Positions 20,170 through 30,116 of a DNA stretch of 64,000 nucleotides are shown here, in pieces. The translations under genes were made by a program, and so were the position numbers. Source of the stretch: Epithemia pelagica. Lineage: Eukaryota > Bacillariophyta > Bacillariophyceae > Surirellales > Surirellaceae. The stretch spans positions 5,642,001-5,706,000 of the forward strand of contig OX337228.1 of assembly GCA_946965045.2 (NCBI GenBank). Reading direction: 5' to 3'. How positions within the stretch are numbered: position 1 is the first letter of the stretch; every line of letters begins with the position of its first letter. Below the pieces are notes generated by a model, which worked only from the letters and a program-made list of their open reading frames with translations, was not told where the DNA came from and did no database searches.

Positions 20170-23001
20170 TCAGGATTGTTCGTACACGCTTCGATAAAAG
20201 TCGTCCATCGCAGCCTTCTTGTTATGTTTGCTGGGGTCGTCATGACAGAAGCCACACTTGGATCCTTTCTTGCAGAATCCTTTCGTGAAAAGGATGTTAC
20301 AAAAGGGGATGGTCTTGTCGTTTTTCTCAATTGAAGGGATGTTCGAGAGAACAGAAGCTGGGAAGCAAGACGAATATGACTTGTTTCGTGGAAGCAACCA
20401 ATTGGATGGAGAATCAAAGGTCGCTGCGCCTTTGGGAATCTTCGGTTCTTGATTTGCCTTCTTGTTGGAGTTGGAGTTGGAGTTGTTGTCGGATGTTCCT
20501 GAACGCTTCTTAGAATTCTGTCTCTGATGCTGTTGGGCGTTGAATTTGGCTTGAAGCGCTGCTGGGAGAGAGCCAAGAGGGGAGCCGGTCTTGATGCAAA
20601 AGATCAACCAATTGATGCGTTGTTCTAAGTCGTCAAACCCAATGTCTTCAATCGATGTAGCAACAGAAAGGGAGAGAACGAATTCTTGAATTGCTTCATC
20701 AAGCCCAAAGAGGATCTGACCAAAGAAGAATTCGTTGGCTGAACTCTGCATCTTGGTGACGATGAGGGTTCGATGTCGGAATGCAAAGTTTAGAAGTTTT
20801 AAAATCTGATTGCAAATGAAAGAAGAGTCGCCGCAGAGACCCTTGGCACAAGACCAGTACGAGCGAAGTTGTTTCTTGAACTCGTCTTCGGTGCGAGGGA
20901 AGAACAAGCTATGATTAGTATACAACAATTGCATGTCCTTAGATTGTTTCATGTCATTAAGGTGGCATAACGAAGCATCATGAATCTGTTGGCGTATGTT
21001 TTTGTCCAGGGTGTGGCTCGAATCGATGCCAGGGATGGCATATGGATCAAAGCTGAACGGGCTGAAACCGCCTGGGGAAGCTTCGGATTTCCAACGTAGG
21101 CCGAGGCGTTGGATGACAGCGCATTGACCCAACAATATTGTACATGCATTGTCTGTCGGATCGAAGACTTCGGAGGCAAAGGACTCGAAAAATGTCGCGG
21201 AGTTCTTGTGTTTCCAGACTTTGCGAATCACGTCAGAAAGATCAGTGGGAAGACTTGTAAAGGATCGATTGACGACAGCAAGGCGAAGCTGTTTCTGCGC
21301 AGTCTGAGGCATGTCACGGAACATGCTTTTGGATTCTGGGGTTGTGATGTCATCTTCATTGGTAGACTTCTTGGAACCGACTTCCTTGAGGCATTTGGAG
21401 ATCAGAAACATTTCTGGGGAGACGAAATGTTCTAAGCCGTCGTCATCAATCATGCGGACGCCGTTAGGAATGGGACGATTGGATGAGGATGAACAATCAA
21501 CTGTAGGAGAGGGTTGAGAGTCGGTGGGAGAAGTCGGGGATGACGTCGTGGGAGAAGGATCTTGTGGGAACTGGGATTTGTTTGTGGATGAAACAGATAG
21601 CTCGGGGAAGATTTGGTGACGGTGGTCCATCAAGCAAATGGAAGCGTCTTCGGGGTCACGAGGAAGCGAGGGGATAACGACACTTGACATGTCAAATGAG
21701 TCGCGATCAGCCATCGTCCATAAGAAGCGAAAAGTCGATTCCAACAAGGCAAGGTAGGGAAATGAAATGGGCATGCCTTTCGACTTTTCGTCGTCAGAGA
21801 GGGAAGAGGTGCTATTCAACCATTCTTGAAACGTCAACTTGTAAAGATTTGAGGCTAAATCTTCAAAGGAGAGGTTGGGAGAAATCTTGGAGGGATTGCA
21901 GTACTTAACAATCATCCCGGCAAAGCAAGGAGGAATGAGACACAGGTTGGAACAAACAAGTATGTCTTCCGATTTCACTTTGTCCGATGGTACGGATTGG
22001 AGATTCTTGAACTTCGAGGGACTGAACGAGAAACAAGGGAGAGAATCGTCCGTACCAGTAGGATTGTGTTCCTCTTCAACACATTCTTCAATGATCTTCG
22101 CAAAAGAAGGGGCACCAGGGTGGATGCATTCTTGGAGGAGCGAAGAAAGGTCGTCATTATCAAGCTGAAAGGGGGAAGCGTCGAATGACGCACGATCAAG
22201 AGCGTAAAACGTGAGGTTTGGGTTCGCAAAGGTCCCACAATCACTGGGGCAGAAAAGATTGTGAAAGACAAAGGGGCGACCGTTGCGAGTGGATCCCAAA
22301 AAGGCCAAAGAGTGGGTCTTGATCTTGGAGGAAAGCCAAATGTTGAGATCTTCGGGGGATGAAACCTGGGTGAAGCTCTCGGACAACTGGATCCAAAGAA
22401 TGGGATCGCGTGTCAAGGAAACATGGAAGGGAGTCATGAATGAGTCACACCAATCAACCGGAGCGATAGTATCGATCTTCGAGAACAACGAGGCTAAGTC
22501 CGAATCCTTGAGGGAGGAAAAGTTGTCGGAAAAATAGACTTCGTGGCGACGAATCGACTGGTCGGTAGGAACGACGAGGGGAGAGTCGATGCTCGAAGTG
22601 CTGGTCTTCTTGGGAGGCGACGTCGAGGAGTCGGAACGGGTAGGATGTTTCGGGTCCTGTTTGGGAGGAGGCGTCGGATCCTTGGGAGGCGCAACAGTGG
22701 TGGTCGAAGACATCTTGGTGGTCGTGTCCTTCTGTTTCTTCTTCTTGGCTTGGATGGCAGAGAAGAGGAGTTCTTGGATCTCGGAGTCGGAGAGGGTATC
22801 GTAGTCTTCGGCTTCCGGGGGTGGTTTGCTCTTCGTCGACTTCGAAGGAGGGTCTTTCAACGAGAAGGAGGCGGAGGGCTTCTGGTCCTGCAAATCGTCG
22901 GGTTGGGAAACGAAGGGCGGCGATTCGTCGGAGGCGGCGGACGGATTGGGGTTCGTCGTCGACTCCTTGTCGAAGAAAGGAATGGAATCCTTAAAGGTCA
23001 T
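20170..23001 (-). CDS. Gag-like ORF of the older retroelement with CCCH zinc finger
   Basis: A 943-aa ORF starts at the ATG at 23001 (MTFKDSIPFF). It is Ser/Pro/Asp-rich at the start (about 1-150), has mixed ordered and low-complexity regions in the middle, and ends with a basic Asn/Ser stretch followed by a C-x8-C-x5-C-x3-H zinc finger (CNILFTKGFCKKGSKCGFCH), consistent with nucleic-acid binding by a capsid-like protein. The frame ends in TGA followed by C and continues open in the same frame into the RT ORF. I recognise no other domain. The Gag assignment rests on position and the terminal finger. Confidence 0.7.
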   Translation of the reverse strand: MTFKDSIPFFDKESTTNPNPSAASDESPPFVSQPDDLQDQKPSASFSLKDPPSKSTKSKPPPEAEDYDTLSDSEIQELLFSAIQAKKKKQKDTTTKMSSTTTVAPPKDPTPPPKQDPKHPTRSDSSTSPPKKTSTSSIDSPLVVPTDQSIRRHEVYFSDNFSSLKDSDLASLFSKIDTIAPVDWCDSFMTPFHVSLTRDPILWIQLSESFTQVSSPEDLNIWLSSKIKTHSLAFLGSTRNGRPFVFHNLFCPSDCGTFANPNLTFYALDRASFDASPFQLDNDDLSSLLQECIHPGAPSFAKIIEECVEEEHNPTGTDDSLPCFSFSPSKFKNLQSVPSDKVKSEDILVCSNLCLIPPCFAGMIVKYCNPSKISPNLSFEDLASNLYKLTFQEWLNSTSSLSDDEKSKGMPISFPYLALLESTFRFLWTMADRDSFDMSSVVIPSLPRDPEDASICLMDHRHQIFPELSVSSTNKSQFPQDPSPTTSSPTSPTDSQPSPTVDCSSSSNRPIPNGVRMIDDDGLEHFVSPEMFLISKCLKEVGSKKSTNEDDITTPESKSMFRDMPQTAQKQLRLAVVNRSFTSLPTDLSDVIRKVWKHKNSATFFESFASEVFDPTDNACTILLGQCAVIQRLGLRWKSEASPGGFSPFSFDPYAIPGIDSSHTLDKNIRQQIHDASLCHLNDMKQSKDMQLLYTNHSLFFPRTEDEFKKQLRSYWSCAKGLCGDSSFICNQILKLLNFAFRHRTLIVTKMQSSANEFFFGQILFGLDEAIQEFVLSLSVATSIEDIGFDDLEQRINWLIFCIKTGSPLGSLPAALQAKFNAQQHQRQNSKKRSGTSDNNSNSNSNKKANQEPKIPKGAATFDSPSNWLLPRNKSYSSCFPASVLSNIPSIEKNDKTIPFCNILFTKGFCKKGSKCGFCHDDPSKHNKKAAMDDFYRSVYEQS

Positions 23002-23486
23002 GATGAAAGGCAAAGGAAAGGCTGAAAGCAAAGTAAACTAGCTAATGATCGTTGCGATCGTCTTGAACTCGTCTTTAGGCCTGCAAGAATGCTGGAATCC
23101 AGAAGAGTGAGCTCTTCTCAAAACATCGGCACCTTTGCATTCGGTCATTCGAGTCGTAGAGTCCGAGGGATCAAAATCGGATGCTCGCCTCGCGACGAGG
23201 CGGTGCAGTCGCACCTCGAATGTCAGTCGCCGAAGTCTGTCCAGCATCGGCCACGTCACTCCACCTCAGTACAGACAATCAGAACAGTGTGGATGGTGGT
23301 TGGTGTGGTGATGGGGGGCGTCCAACTACGACGTAGCTTAGCCAATCAAATGACAGACAAGATTGGCCGCGAGGAGCGAACACGACGTACGACGTACCGT
23401 ATCGTACGCGTCTTAAAATATTGTATCATGTGCAAAGCTAAGCAAGCTACCCTGTTTTTCTCCTTCGCTGTGTGTATTACTCCTCT
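23002..23486. other. Region upstream of the older retroelement ORF
   Basis: This 485-bp region has no convincing gene. It contains an inverted pair of CCAAT-type heptamers, GCCAATC (23341-23347) and GATTGGC (23361-23367), and an inverted repeat CGTACGA (23386-23392) / TCGTACG (23402-23408). It could be the 5' leader or promoter of the older element, or flanking host DNA beside the SMR gene. Confidence 0.35.
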
Positions 23487-24389
23487 CTAGGAGTAGGAGT
23501 CATGAGGATCACCCAGCTCCAAGCTTAAGGCCAAAGCCTTTCTGAGTTCTTCATCTTCATCCTCATCCACTGAACTTCCCATTTGTCGATCGAACTTTTG
23601 ATTGAATGATTCCAAGGATAAACAGAGCGCTTCATGAAGGCTTTGTTCAAATTCTTGGTCTGATGGTCTTTGTTTGTGGTTGTCAATTGATTCCTGGATA
23701 GCTCGTTGCAATTTATCTTCCTCGGCTTTCTCTGCTGTTGCCTGCATCTTCGATTTTTCAATCGCGAAAGTCATCGACTTGACAAATTCTGCCTCTTCGT
23801 CATTCTCATTTGTCGCAAGGGATTCCCGAAGCGCCACATTTAAATGGTTCTGTTCTAGTTGTTGATTCTTCATTTCTCTACGGTGGTTTTGAAGGCTTCC
23901 GTCCCGTGCTTGTTCCAAATCGGCATCGTTCTGTGCAACCTCGGATGGAGACGGTCCCACTGCTATTGTCGAGACGGGTTGCCTCGGTTGATTTGTTCGA
24001 TATGGCTTCACTGCCGGTGGTTTCAAGCATTGTCCACTGTCACCTTCTGATCTTTCACGGAAAATTATTTTGGTATCTTCTTGAGTAGAAGCTTGGTGCC
24101 AAAATTGAATTCCCGTGTTAACCCGAACTAGAAACGATCCTGGTGAATTCCGGTGGTATTCCATCTTTCTCTTATTCAGAAGTTCTTCCACCGAGCTTCG
24201 TAGTACCGGACCATTCTGAGAATGAGACCCTGTTCCTGTCACGATGCAAACATGACCGCTATCTTTCCGATGATGAATCTCCAGAAAATCGGTAACAGCT
24301 CTCAAAGCACTTGACTTTTGCATTCCGTGCAAATCCAACAAGGGCACCTTGTTGTTCGTTGTGTCGTCTCTGGTTCGATACCTGCTCAT
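23487..24389 (-). CDS. SMR-domain protein with C-terminal ubiquitin-interacting motifs
   Basis: A 300-aa ORF starts at the ATG at 24389 (MSRYRTRDD). Residues about 15-95 form a Small MutS-Related domain: LDLHGMQKSSALRAVTDFLE, then VCIVTGTGSHSQNGPVLRSSVEELL, matching the LDLHG and TGxGxHS...P signatures. SMR domains bind or nick nucleic acids. The C-terminal half is helical and acidic with at least three UIM-like repeats (DKLQRAIQESIDN, FEQSLHEALCLSLES, EDEELRKALALSLEL). A nuclease-type domain fused to ubiquitin binding suggests a role in ubiquitin-guided RNA or DNA quality control; that is inference. Single exon, no targeting signal. Confidence 0.82.
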   Translation of the reverse strand: MSRYRTRDDTTNNKVPLLDLHGMQKSSALRAVTDFLEIHHRKDSGHVCIVTGTGSHSQNGPVLRSSVEELLNKRKMEYHRNSPGSFLVRVNTGIQFWHQASTQEDTKIIFRERSEGDSGQCLKPPAVKPYRTNQPRQPVSTIAVGPSPSEVAQNDADLEQARDGSLQNHRREMKNQQLEQNHLNVALRESLATNENDEEAEFVKSMTFAIEKSKMQATAEKAEEDKLQRAIQESIDNHKQRPSDQEFEQSLHEALCLSLESFNQKFDRQMGSSVDEDEDEELRKALALSLELGDPHDSYS

Positions 24390-25038
24390 TCCCTCTTCCT
24401 CCGCTCTCCACAAGTAGTTCTGTTGTTGCTTCTATAGTATGTCATGCATCAGCAGATTCGGCATCCGACCACTGCACATTCCCGTTGTTTTCGTTTCACC
24501 CCAAAATCTGCGGCGGCTGTTCATCGTGTAGTGACAAAAATAATAGATCAGTTCAATAGTAAAAGGTCTTACGGTCGTCATTCGTCATCGCCAATACGCT
24601 AGGTAGGAGTATTAGGCATAGCTATTATGGCTATGCTCTCCACATCTCTAAATAATTTTACTCCCTGAGTAGAATGTTATGGCGATCCTCCTCTTCAGTC
24701 TTGCCTAGAAATGGCGCGACAATGACGCCAGCCGAGGAGCGCATCTAAGAACTGCCGCAATGAGCAAATACAACTGGCTCATCACACCATAACACAGTCC
24801 AAGCAAAGCAAAAGAAAAATTCTCCAAGCAATCCTCAAACATCTTTGGATAGCGCGTGGTGTGGCGACACTACACATAGGAGTATCTGAAAACATAACAA
24901 AATCTCAAGGTGGATCTTTCCGAGGCTTACATGGACCATTGTTTGACGTATTGAAGCTCGTTCGGCCGGGTATCGTTAATATCGTTTGACGCTCGCTCAG
25001 TATTTCGTGGTCGAATAAGCAGAACGTGAATAAAGAAA
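24390..25038. other. Intergenic region with hairpin and TAGGAGTA motifs
   Basis: This 650-bp spacer lies between the divergent SMR and CLEC16A-like genes. It contains a 7-bp-stem hairpin GCATAGC (24616-24622) / GCTATGC (24630-24636) and two copies of TAGGAGTA (24604, 24877). I see no gene in it. Confidence 0.4.
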
Positions 25039-28000
25039 ATGGCATCTCTATCTTTTCTTGTCGGTGGCCCTCGCAACTCGGTCCATCACGTGCGCTCTTT
25101 ATATTCTGAGCTGCTCTTTCATATAACTTCGGAGAAGGCGGTCGATCCGAGACAACGTGAAGAATCAGCTCCTGGTTCTCCTCGTCATCGACTGTCCTTG
25201 TGGAAGAAGCAGTTGATCACTAGAAGCAACAATAATAATGACTTGGCTCTGGAGGCTGCGTTTTCTGGCATGGCTGCCACTCGATCGACGCAAAACACAT
25301 ACCATGAGTACCAAGACAATGAGCAACAGGATGAAGAAGCGGCTGCACACGCTCATCGCTCGGCACAAGCTGTAGAACGTGTCGTTGTGCAGATAATTCG
25401 AACAATTGGTCAGGTGGTGAACCATGCCGTAGATGATCAGCAACAACGTACAGCACGAAACCCAGATCATACGCCAGGGCAACTTCGATATGATGATGTA
25501 TTTGAATATTTTTGTGAAAAGGCCATCCATGGCTTGTTGGTAGATATCGTGTGCGAGAAGCCTTCCACAGCCTATGATGAGAACAGTACGTGTTTTCGAA
25601 GTGTGGTATGGACCGCCAAAGTGAAGGCAGAAGCTTTGCGCACGGTTTCTCTCTTGATTTCCTGTGTTCGAGATCCATCCTCGCTCTACTATATCCTTTC
25701 ACATCATTGGATTAATCAGCTGATCTCAACAATGTTGCCACTCTCGCAGTGGACTGACCCTGCCCTTGAGTTCTTGATTCCACCCTACATTGATTTGCTC
25801 AAGAATGTGGCGCTTGTTTTAGATGACTCCCCTCATCTTTTTTCTTTTCTAACAACAACGACCAACGGCACCACTTCAAAAACCTTTTTTACGCTTTTTA
25901 CTGCCACTCTGGAAACGTGCACGAGCGACTATGCCACGTCCAATTCGTTTGTGCATGCCACCTGTCTCAATTTATTGGTGGACTTGATGCAAATTCAAGA
26001 TCCCACTATTCAAACTTGGGTACATGAGGAAGCGCATGCTGAGCACATCTTGTTAACGCATCATTTATGTGACTTACTGCTGCGACGGTATCGACGAATG
26101 GTTAATCTTACCAACGGACCTGTCGTTGACTCTGTGCGATGCGAGGCCCTGACGGGACAACTCGAAGGGCTGAATGATCAGATTGATGTGCTGAACGACA
26201 TCTTTGATTGTGAGATTCGCGGGCTTAATGTCCGTCTCTGTGAAGTAATTCTACAGCGCGTTATCCGACAACTATGGCGACATGTGGTGTTTGATGAGAG
26301 TATTGGCAATCCAAGCAGCATTTCTGGTCCTGACAGTGGTTCATTATCAGATTTATCAATATTATCGAATCAGGAACAAACTCCGCTGCCTGTTGGATTA
26401 TCTGATGCCGATGTTATTCCAGAGCGAGAAGCGTTGATGCACGTATCATTCATCATGCTGGCGACAATATTTCATCGACTCCGATATCGACCGTTGGTTC
26501 GCATGATTGCAACTGCATTGTTTCATCCAGAAACCACGCATCTTTTTGTAGCTTGCAGCTCTTCCGAGCCGAAAACAACGCCATTAGCTCAGAGTACAAC
26601 TCATCATGGCGTATCCAGAACAACGATTGTTTATCGTTATACCCCAGCTCTTCATCAAGTCATCCAGGGTGAAGATCCAGAAGGTGACGGCGATGATGGT
26701 TACGCGTGCAACTCAACTGACAACCTCTTTCGAGAACAGGTTCGCAAAGCCCTTGGCGGGGAGTTCGGGTACTGGTACGCCATGTCGGCTTCTATTCTTC
26801 TGGAGTTCGCCATTCAGTCTCCTTCATTGGATGAGCAAACACTTGTGATACTTAAATTGCTGCCTTTCGACCAGAGTGATCCACAGGCATTGGAATTCGG
26901 TAAGTGATCGACGTTGCAAGGTAGATGGAGGTGTCGCTTCATGTCTAATTGTCCTTTTGTTGGTTCGATGTTGCTGATCCATCACACCTATCCCGTAGAC
27001 AAGTCTATTGCCTCCTTTCTGGAGCGGAACCACCTCAGACGTTCAGATACTACAACGGTGGCTCTTGAATGTGTAACCGGTCTCTCGATGACTTTCGTCC
27101 GCATGACTGTTGCCGTTGCCTTTTCTGTACAACAGCAAAGGTCAATGACAAATTTTTCGCTATCGTCGTTGTCGTCGTCGTTACATACGTGGTCTGCACT
27201 GAAGCGTACTCGGTTTGACTTCTTTCGAAAGGCAACGGAATCTCCAGATAACGCCACAATAATGGACGTGTACATCGATCACATGGAAGCCGCCGCTTCG
27301 AGCCTTTACAAACAAATTTCCTTGTATACTCCATCAAAAGCAAGTCGTCGCATTCCCCCAGCAGTGACAAAAGTATTTTCGTACCAGCTAAGCCAACATG
27401 CATGTACTTTTCACGGAACAAGAGCAGAATCATGCCTGGTTCGGAGACTCTGTAGTACCGAACCGCTTAACGAAGGGGTGGAAGCGCGATGGAATGCTCA
27501 AATGGCTCTTCATTTTCGCGCCTGTTGCAGAGTGATTGACAAATTTTTATATCAGGTTAAGGTTGAACTTCCAGACGGTAGCCCAGTCAATCCAAAATAT
27601 CCGCACACAGTCCCAAAGATCTCGATGTTGGACGACGCAGACCAGCTGGAGGGGTTGTTTTGTAGTCTTCGGAGAACCAAACCACTCGTAGGTACGGAGA
27701 TTGACCTCCGTGGGCGGACCGTATTCCAGATGGAACCAGGTGTTAATTCTGTTTATGATTCGAACGAATCCATTGTCCAGAACGGCAATCCTGTGAGACC
27801 GGAGGTTGAGGCAACAGGGAACAAGAGTGCATTCACATCTCGGTCAGGAAGCAAGCTTCTCGTCGTTGATCCGATGGAGCTTTTCATCGTTAGAGCAAAT
27901 CAATCGAACAAACGAACAGAAACATTTGTGTCGAGGGGTACCATATTGTGCTGCATTCCGCTTCTTCATATCATCGCTGTTGGAGTTGACGGAGAGTGGC

Positions 28001-28290
28001 TCCATGTTGCCGTTCGGCACGAGAACTTTCGTTCACTGATAAAGAATGGCAACATGGTTTTACAATTTGACTCTCATGAAACGTGTTCAAGTGTGCGAAA
28101 TTATCTGGAGACACAACGTCGAGAGCGACGTATGGCAGTGAGTGAGAGAATCCAGAAGATTCTGGCTTGCAGTGATAGCGAGGAAGTTGTACAGGAGACA
28201 GGGCTCTCTGATTTATCGTTAGAAGCTAATGGAAGTTCAAGGAACGCTGTGGAAACCAACGAAGAGAAGAAAGACGAAGAGGAGAGATGA
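25039..28290 (+). CDS. CLEC16A / TT9-like protein (FPL domain), endolysosomal traffic
   Basis: Exons 25039-26899 and 26999-28290 are joined by a 99-bp GT..AG intron, giving 1,050 aa, close to animal CLEC16A. The region around residues 150-330 matches the FPL domain: VFEYFCEKAIHGLL, then a helical segment ending in SLYYILSHHWINQLI (compare the ETSLYYLLSNNYVNSII of CLEC16A), and a following armadillo-like stretch. The N-terminus has an insertion of about 50 polar residues. The C-terminal part (about 860-1000) looks like a beta-rich domain (FVSRGTILCCIPLLHIIAVGVDGEWLHVAV), followed by an acidic tail. Family members act in endosome-lysosome maturation and mitophagy; the role here is inferred by homology. 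Confidence 0.75.
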
Positions 28291-28845
28291 AGCATTGGGA
28301 ACGTCGGAGCACATCGTGAACCACAGACGTGATAAATCCCTCATCTGGTATGAATGAGCCAACATCGCGGATTTGTGCTGGGACGTATCTTTTGGTTAGC
28401 ACAATTTAGGAGTTAAGTGGGAGCATTGAGGGAAAAGAATGGGAGATTTTCGACTTATTCCGTTTGTTCACTTGTCTTGGCATCATGGGAGAATTTGTTG
28501 TTGAAGGAAAGTGTCCACTATCCCCAATATCTTAATAGACTTCGCGATATTGCCCATCATGTTAGGAGTATAACTGGCGGAAATACTTCGCATGATATCA
28601 ATAGACTAGGAGTATAGTAAGGTACCCTAAAGATTCTTAGGAGAAGAATCCACGGGACTACCTCAATACAATAGGTGCTAGAGGGACTCCTCTCCTCTTT
28701 TAGGGTTGGGGATAATTTGCCTGACTCACATATCCGACATCACATCAATTTCTGATGTGGAAAAGATTTCAACAATTGGACTACCTACCATCATTTCCAC
28801 AGACAGACGTTTGTTGATCCAAGTTACATCCCTGAACCCTGCAGT
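28291..28845. other. Intergenic region with short inverted repeats
   Basis: About 555 bp without a convincing gene. It contains two TAGGAGTA motifs (28563, 28607) and the perfect inverted repeat GATTCTT-AGGAG-AAGAATC (28632-28650), flanked by CCCTAAA and TTTAGGG. The 3' part is presumably the promoter of the pentapeptide-repeat gene. Confidence 0.4.
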
Positions 28846-29836
28846 ATGGTCGCTTCATCGTTCCGATCAGCCGCCCTTTTGGGCTTTCTGATGTGCACAA
28901 GCGGTTCCTGGGCCTTTATCGCGAAACCCAGGTGTCTTTCTGGATCATCCACAAATCTATTTGTTGGAAATGAGAACAAGGATTTTCACGTTTCTCCTTC
29001 AGTCGATGCTGAACCGAGAACAACGGAATTTTTCACAGATTCGAGCCGTTTGGCAAAGTTCATTACCCGTTCCGTAGCGGGCATGATGATACTTTCGTCA
29101 ACAGTGGCCCCCTTGGCGGCGTTCGCAGACGGTCAAACCAAAGAGTTTCGTTTGCCACCTATTGATTACGCAGACAAGAGCCGGTGTCAATTGAAAAGCA
29201 GCTCGATTGGACAAGCGAACGCTGCTCGAGACAAACTTTATGATCTGCGACTTTGTGAACTCAGTGGGGCAGACGCAAGTGGATTTGATCTTTCTGGCGT
29301 CATTATGTAAGTCCAATCAGTCATGGCACGAACTTATCTTTCGATTTCATCAAACACACGAATCTCATTTGAGGAAACTCCATATATCAGGTCGCAGACA
29401 GATCTCTCCAACGCCAAACTTGAGGAAGCCTATTTCAGCAAGGGTTATCTAAGAGGTATGTGACGTCATCGTTGTATGTTTTTAGCCATGACCAAGGGGA
29501 TTTCATATCGTTCATGTTGTATGAGTTCTCCGTCACCGAGGCTACGTCTAACAGTATATTTGGTGTCTAGATTCGAAATTTGACGGTGCAGACTTCACGA
29601 ATGCCATCGTAGACCGCGCTTCATTCAAGGGATCCTCCTTGCGTGGTGCGATCTTCAAGAATGCCGTTCTCACAGGAACCACATTTGAAGGTGCCGATGT
29701 CGAAGGAGCTGACTTCACGGAAGCTGCAATTGGATCCTTTGATATTCGTGGTTTGTGCCAAAATCCAACATTGAAGGGAGAAAACCCTAAGACAGGTGTA
29801 CCCACACGCGAATCTGTTGGTTGTGGACCAAGCTAG
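28846..29836 (+). CDS. Thylakoid-lumen pentapeptide-repeat protein
   Basis: Three exons (28846-29306, 29391-29455, 29571-29836) with GT..AG introns give 263 aa. The N-terminus is a signal peptide ending GSWA/FIAKP, like the diatom plastid motif. A second hydrophobic stretch (MMILSSTVAPLAAFA, about residues 81-95) looks like a thylakoid lumen signal. The mature part contains A(D/N)LXX-type pentapeptide repeats: LSGADASGFDLSG, DLSNAKLEEAYFS, FDGADFTNAIVDRASFKGSSLRG and so on, forming a right-handed quadrilateral beta-helix. It resembles plant lumenal TL15/TL17/TL20 pentapeptide proteins, whose exact function is unclear. Splice junctions fall within the repeats and keep frame. Confidence 0.85.
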
Positions 29837-30116
29837 AAACTGACGTTTTTATATTGTGATTCATATGAACTACACATTCGGAACGTACTGGACATGTATA
29901 ACAGTGATTAGTGTCGCCTCGGAGTAAAAAATTGACATCCAAATTTTCTTATGTTTTCAAAATGTTTAGTCTTATTGAATTCCGTAGTTGCACCTCTGTT
30001 GGTGTTCAAAGTCCGACAAATATCTTGATCGGGCACGCGTTGCTTCCAGGAAAACAAAATGCATCAGGCACGACATGACCAGACACAATGCAAGCTAAAA
30101 GGCCATACATTCCAAG

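Larger units (their letters stand above)
9660..23400 (-). mobile_element. Older retroelement, minus strand, split by a copia insertion
   Basis: Reading right to left, this element has a gag-like ORF (23001-20170) and then a pol frame from 20169. The pol frame is interrupted at 18885-18889 by the copia element and resumes at 10495, ending at 9639. Both ends are uncertain: I saw no LTRs or terminal inverted repeats by eye, and the frame loses its reverse-transcriptase character about 50 codons before the stop, as if truncated. The RT motifs (FDWASAYRRIH, LRLTFGA, YLDDM) are unlike the copia enzymes in this window and could belong to a DIRS-like, Ty3-like or other lineage; I cannot decide which. 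Confidence 0.7.

Noticed and set aside
28621-28705. CCCTAAA...TTTAGGG resembling telomeric sequence
   Set aside because: There are only single units in opposite orientation around a hairpin, not a tandem array.
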